Positions 61,156-64,000 of a stretch of 64,000 bases of DNA are shown here, piece after piece; within the stretch, counting starts at the first letter, position 1, and each line of letters begins with the position of its first letter. The position numbers and the translations under genes are program-made. The stretch comes from GCA-2706205 sp964215955. GTDB lineage: Bacteria; Bdellovibrionota; Bacteriovoracia; Bacteriovoracales; Bacteriovoracaceae. Location: assembly GCA_964215955.1 (NCBI GenBank), contig CAXPDR010000039.1:1-64000 (forward strand). Reading direction: 5' to 3'. The notes beneath the pieces were generated by a model. The model saw nothing but the letters and a program-made list of their open reading frames with translations. It ran no database searches and was not told the origin of the DNA.

Positions 61156-61929
61156 ATGGCCGACTTAGATGTCTTAACTAAAAGACCAAAAAATTCATAT
61201 AGAGAAATTGCTCCAGAAATAGATTCTAAAGAATTTCAAAAAGTCATAGAAAGTAGACGCTCAGTTCGAATCTTTACTGATGAAAAAATTCCCGATGAAG
61301 TTGTGAAAAGATGTTTAGATAATGCTTTACTCGCGCCGAATTCTTCAAACCTTCAACCCTGGGAATTTTATAGAGTTAAGGATGAAACAAAGAAAAAGGA
61401 ATTAGCGAAGTATTGCTTTAGCCAGCTAGCAGCAAGAACAGCCTCCGAACTTATTGTTTGTGTCGCACGTATGGATAAATGGAAATTAAGACAAAAAGAA
61501 ATGATTGAAGCTCTTCAAAAAGAAGACGGTTCAGTCTCTAAAGGTGCCATGACTTATTATAATAAAATAGTACCTATGGCGTATAATCAAGGACCTTGTG
61601 GTCTTTTTGGTGTCTTAAAAAAATTGATATTCTTTTTTAAAGGGTTAAGAGAAGTTACACCTAGGGAGCCTGCCTCAAAAGCAGATATGCGAGTGTGGGC
61701 CCATAAATCCACTGCACTTGGCTGTGAGAACCTTATGCTTTCATTTAGAGCGTATGGATACGATAGCTGCCCTATGGAAGGGCTTGATTCTAAGCGTGTG
61801 AAAAAACTATTAAACCTACCTAAAAACGCAGAGATATGTATGGTGGTAGGGGCTGGTAAAAGGGCAGAGGACGGGGTTTTCGGGCGACAACTAAGAATGG
61901 CATCTTCGAATTTTATATTCGAAGTTTAG
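61156..61929 (+). CDS. nitroreductase-family oxidoreductase
   Basis: FMN-dependent reductase. The N-terminal FMN motif ESRRSVRIFTDEKIPDEVVK and NALLAPNSSNLQPWEF are classic for the family, and the C-terminal ends with EICMVVGAGKR. The substrate (nitroaromatic, quinone or other) is not shown by sequence. It contains a basic-aromatic insert near 150-170 (GVLKKLIFFFKGLREV). GAGGG within the end of the previous gene precedes ATG 61156, 2 bases after that stop, so it is probably translated with it. Confidence 0.86.
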   Translation: MADLDVLTKRPKNSYREIAPEIDSKEFQKVIESRRSVRIFTDEKIPDEVVKRCLDNALLAPNSSNLQPWEFYRVKDETKKKELAKYCFSQLAARTASELIVCVARMDKWKLRQKEMIEALQKEDGSVSKGAMTYYNKIVPMAYNQGPCGLFGVLKKLIFFFKGLREVTPREPASKADMRVWAHKSTALGCENLMLSFRAYGYDSCPMEGLDSKRVKKLLNLPKNAEICMVVGAGKRAEDGVFGRQLRMASSNFIFEV

Positions 61930-62007
61930 TATTTCTTAAGCGCCTATGTAGTTAATTTTAGACTAAAATGTATTGTTGTTAAGATTTTCTTAAGGAAAAG
62001 ATTTAAA

Positions 62008-62910
62008 ATGAGTTCAATGGACTTTATTAGAAACATTATCATTCTTGGAGAAGCGACTGAGTTTAATCAAGCAGTGGCTGCGAATTTAAAAGAAGCTTCA
62101 GATAAGCTGAATGTTATTTCATTGGCGGATAAGAATTTGGTCAGTCAGACTTTATCTGAAAAGAAAATTTCTCTCGTTTTTATGAACTTATTAGAAGCTC
62201 AAGATTGTAAATACATCTTCAGATTACTTGGAATGTATAAAATGAAAACCAACGATAAACTTTCGATTGTTTTTACATCTGAGAACTTTTCAACGTTTCA
62301 AGAAGTCATTAATAATTTATCTTTGGATGGAGTCGATGTTATTCCATGGCCTGTAACAAATGAGGATATGGCAGATAAAATTCATCATTTGATTTTTGAT
62401 AAGCAAATCACAAAAACCGTTGTTAAGAAAAAAGGTAACAAGCTAGATATCGATTTGGAGTTTATTCAAGTTTTTATTCAAAGTACGAGAAATGTTTTAG
62501 CTGAAATGGGTCAAGTTGAGAATTTAGTTCATGGTAAGCCTACCTTTAAAGATAAAATGACAGATCCTATTGAGGCAGGGATTGCTTCTAGAATTATGAT
62601 TTCTTCAAAGTTTTTTACTGGAAGCTTTTATGTTATTTTCCCTGAGAAAAGCTTTTTGAATCTTTATGCTAATGCGGTGTTTGAAGAATGTGATAGCATC
62701 AATGAAGAGAACAGAGACTTTGCTGGTGAATTGGCAAATATTATTTATGGACATTCAAAAAAAGTTTTTTCGGCATCGGGTTTAAATCTTGATATGGCCA
62801 TTCCTAGTATCCACCCATCTTCTAATATTGAATCAGAGTTAGTCGTAGTGATTCCATTTGATAGTTCAATTGGAAACTTCTATATCGCTGTTGCTCCAGG
62901 AAATCTTTAA
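62008..62910 (+). CDS. pseudo-receiver / CheX-like domain protein
   Basis: Two domains. Residues about 8-130 resemble a CheY-type receiver, but where the phosphoacceptor Asp should be the strand reads SLVFMNLLEA, with Asn, so it probably cannot be phosphorylated. Residues about 185-300 resemble the CheX/CheC chemotaxis phosphatase fold: EAGIASRIMISSKFFTGSFY, YVIFPEKSFLNLY, the ExxN-type helix ELANIIYGHSKKVF near 243 and a GNFYIAVAP end. It may dephosphorylate CheY-like proteins or act as a switch-linked adaptor. The stop overlaps the GNAT gene by one base. Confidence 0.7.
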   Translation: MSSMDFIRNIIILGEATEFNQAVAANLKEASDKLNVISLADKNLVSQTLSEKKISLVFMNLLEAQDCKYIFRLLGMYKMKTNDKLSIVFTSENFSTFQEVINNLSLDGVDVIPWPVTNEDMADKIHHLIFDKQITKTVVKKKGNKLDIDLEFIQVFIQSTRNVLAEMGQVENLVHGKPTFKDKMTDPIEAGIASRIMISSKFFTGSFYVIFPEKSFLNLYANAVFEECDSINEENRDFAGELANIIYGHSKKVFSASGLNLDMAIPSIHPSSNIESELVVVIPFDSSIGNFYIAVAPGNL

Positions 62911-63761
62911 TGAGATTACAGAAACTTAACTCTGCAAATGAATTTCTAATATTATGTGAAGGAGTTCTTTTAAAAAATGAAACTCAAAACAATTTAATTT
63001 TAGGATTAGCTGATAGGCTTGTTTCACAACCTCAGATAGGTGATGCAAAATTATTTTATGCTATTTTTGATGATTCTGACTCAGTCGTGGGTGGAGCACT
63101 TAGAACAAATAAGGATAAACCAATTTCATTATCTCAATTAAATAATAAAGAAATTAATTTGTTAGTACAGGAATTGAAAAATATTAATCCACCTTTAGAA
63201 GGTGTTGTTGCTGAATCTAATACTGCTGAATATTTTTCTAATGAGTTCAGTCGAGTAGCAAATTTAACAACAGAACTATTGATGCATCAAGGAGTTTACG
63301 AGTGTCATGCATTGAAAATTCCACCAAACAATAATTTAGTACTTCATAGAGCTTTAATTCAAGATGTTGAGACTGTCGCTGGATTAATAATGGGGTTTAT
63401 AAAAGATGCCTTACCAAAGGAGCCAGTCTCCACAGTTAGGGCCCGTATTTTAGCTCAAGCTCATATAGAAAATGGAAATTTATTTTTATTGAAAAATGAT
63501 AAGGATGAATTTGTATCAATGGCCTGTAATAATAGAGAAACCAAAAATTCTGGATGTGTTAGTTTCGTTTATACACCAAAGGAATACCGAGGTCATGGAT
63601 ATGGTTCACTAGTTACTGCTTTGGTTTCAAATGAGGTTCTAAAAAAAGGAAAGAGGTTTTGCAACCTCTTCACCGATCTTTCCAATCCAACTTCCAATAA
63701 AATTTATAATAATATTGGCTATAAAAAAATAGGAGAAAGTAAGCATTTCTCCTTTCTTTAA
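62910..63761 (+). CDS. GNAT-family N-acetyltransferase
   Basis: 283 residues. The acetyl-CoA motif is VYTPKEYRGHGYGSLVTALV (about residues 222-241, R/Q-x-x-G-x-G/A), followed by FCNLFTDLSNPTSNKIYNNI and GYKKIGES, a normal GNAT ending. The N-terminal half (about 1-140) looks like a second, degenerate GNAT-like half without that motif. The acceptor is unknown. It overlaps the previous gene by one base (TAATG). Confidence 0.82.
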   Translation: MRLQKLNSANEFLILCEGVLLKNETQNNLILGLADRLVSQPQIGDAKLFYAIFDDSDSVVGGALRTNKDKPISLSQLNNKEINLLVQELKNINPPLEGVVAESNTAEYFSNEFSRVANLTTELLMHQGVYECHALKIPPNNNLVLHRALIQDVETVAGLIMGFIKDALPKEPVSTVRARILAQAHIENGNLFLLKNDKDEFVSMACNNRETKNSGCVSFVYTPKEYRGHGYGSLVTALVSNEVLKKGKRFCNLFTDLSNPTSNKIYNNIGYKKIGESKHFSFL

Positions 63762-63995
63762 TTACTTATAATTCTCCGCCATTATAGAACTCTCATGACC
63801 AATTTCATCTAAAAGATTTAAAAGAGTATCAGTATTTGCTGCTCTATTATAAATTGGTTCATAAGATTTCTTATCTCTTAGATAACTATAAAAATGATAA
63901 ACTTGTTTAGGCATTACAATAAAGCTAAGAAGAGCATTATTATCTTTAGGCTTCGTTTCTTTTGTTACGAGCTTTGTCCATTGCTTCACTGTCAT
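63762..63995 (-). CDS. unknown protein at the right edge, possibly cut by the window
   Basis: 77 residues or more; the reading frame stays open to the window end, so the true start may lie outside. The visible part is helical and charged, with KQVYHFYSYLRDKKSYEPI and TLLNLLDEIGHESSIMAENYK. No family is recognised and no ribosome binding site can be judged. Its stop abuts the stop of the convergent GNAT gene with no spacer. Confidence 0.4.
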   Translation of the reverse strand: MTVKQWTKLVTKETKPKDNNALLSFIVMPKQVYHFYSYLRDKKSYEPIYNRAANTDTLLNLLDEIGHESSIMAENYK

Positions 63996-64000
63996 AGGCT

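Overview
The window is one continuous stretch of AT-rich bacterial chromosome, dense with genes on both strands. It has no rRNA, no recognisable tRNA, no CRISPR array and no insertion sequence. The gene content fits a motile Gram-negative bacterium with an outer membrane: a flagellar rod/basal-body/hook cluster, murein recycling (Mpl), a TolC-RND exporter, several lipoproteins with lipoboxes, and the elongasome genes mreC-mreD-mrdA-rodA. The low GC, the many TTG/GTG starts, the NtrC-type regulators around the flagellar cluster and the large secreted proteins of unknown function together suggest a Bdellovibrionota / Bacteriovoracales-type organism (Halobacteriovorax-like). That placement is inference; there is no marker gene here to prove it.

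Layout. 0.2-4.6 kb: mpl, an exported protein with a possible wall-hydrolase region, metK. 4.6-10.6 kb: a small membrane protein, an NtrC-type response regulator, a methyltransferase-like protein and a large lipoprotein with two similar halves. 10.8-26.1 kb: the flagellar unit, headed by a periplasmic TPR protein and a degenerate sigma-54-activator-like protein, then flgB-flgC-fliE-fliF-fliG-fliH-fliI-fliJ-motE-like-fliK-flgD-'flagellar operon protein'-flgE, closed by a strong terminator; a histidine kinase follows. 27.5-34.4 kb (minus): adaptor, RND pump, TolC-like channel and a VAO-family flavoprotein. 34.5-37.7 kb (minus): dCMP deaminase, ParB-like protein, ferredoxin, SurA/PpiD-N-like chaperone. 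37.8-42.3 kb: mreC, mreD, mrdA, rodA. 42.6-47.7 kb: small secreted proteins, a MarR regulator and a minus-strand run (glutaredoxin, HD phosphohydrolase, two membrane/exported unknowns, rhodanese-like). 47.7-51.4 kb (minus): a histone-H1-like lysine-repeat protein and a large TadG-like protein. 51.4-56.3 kb: a candidate structured RNA with its own terminator, then a two-gene unit for a small exported protein and a 1352-residue Cys-rich secreted protein. 56.3-64 kb: rhodanese lipoprotein, exported unknown, zinc-ribbon membrane protein, ssb, HD-GYP protein, threonine ammonia-lyase, nitroreductase, pseudo-receiver/CheX protein, GNAT, and a gene at the right edge.

How parts may work together. The flagellar genes are packed with overlaps or short gaps and probably form one long transcript. 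The NtrC-type regulator upstream and the NtrB-like kinase downstream have no partners beside them, so they may be a FlgS/FlgR-like pair. Two places (7612-7638 and 51663-51670) resemble FliA (sigma-28) promoter elements in front of genes for large exported proteins of unknown function, which raises the possibility that these proteins are made together with the flagellum. The least explained region is 51.4-56.3 kb.
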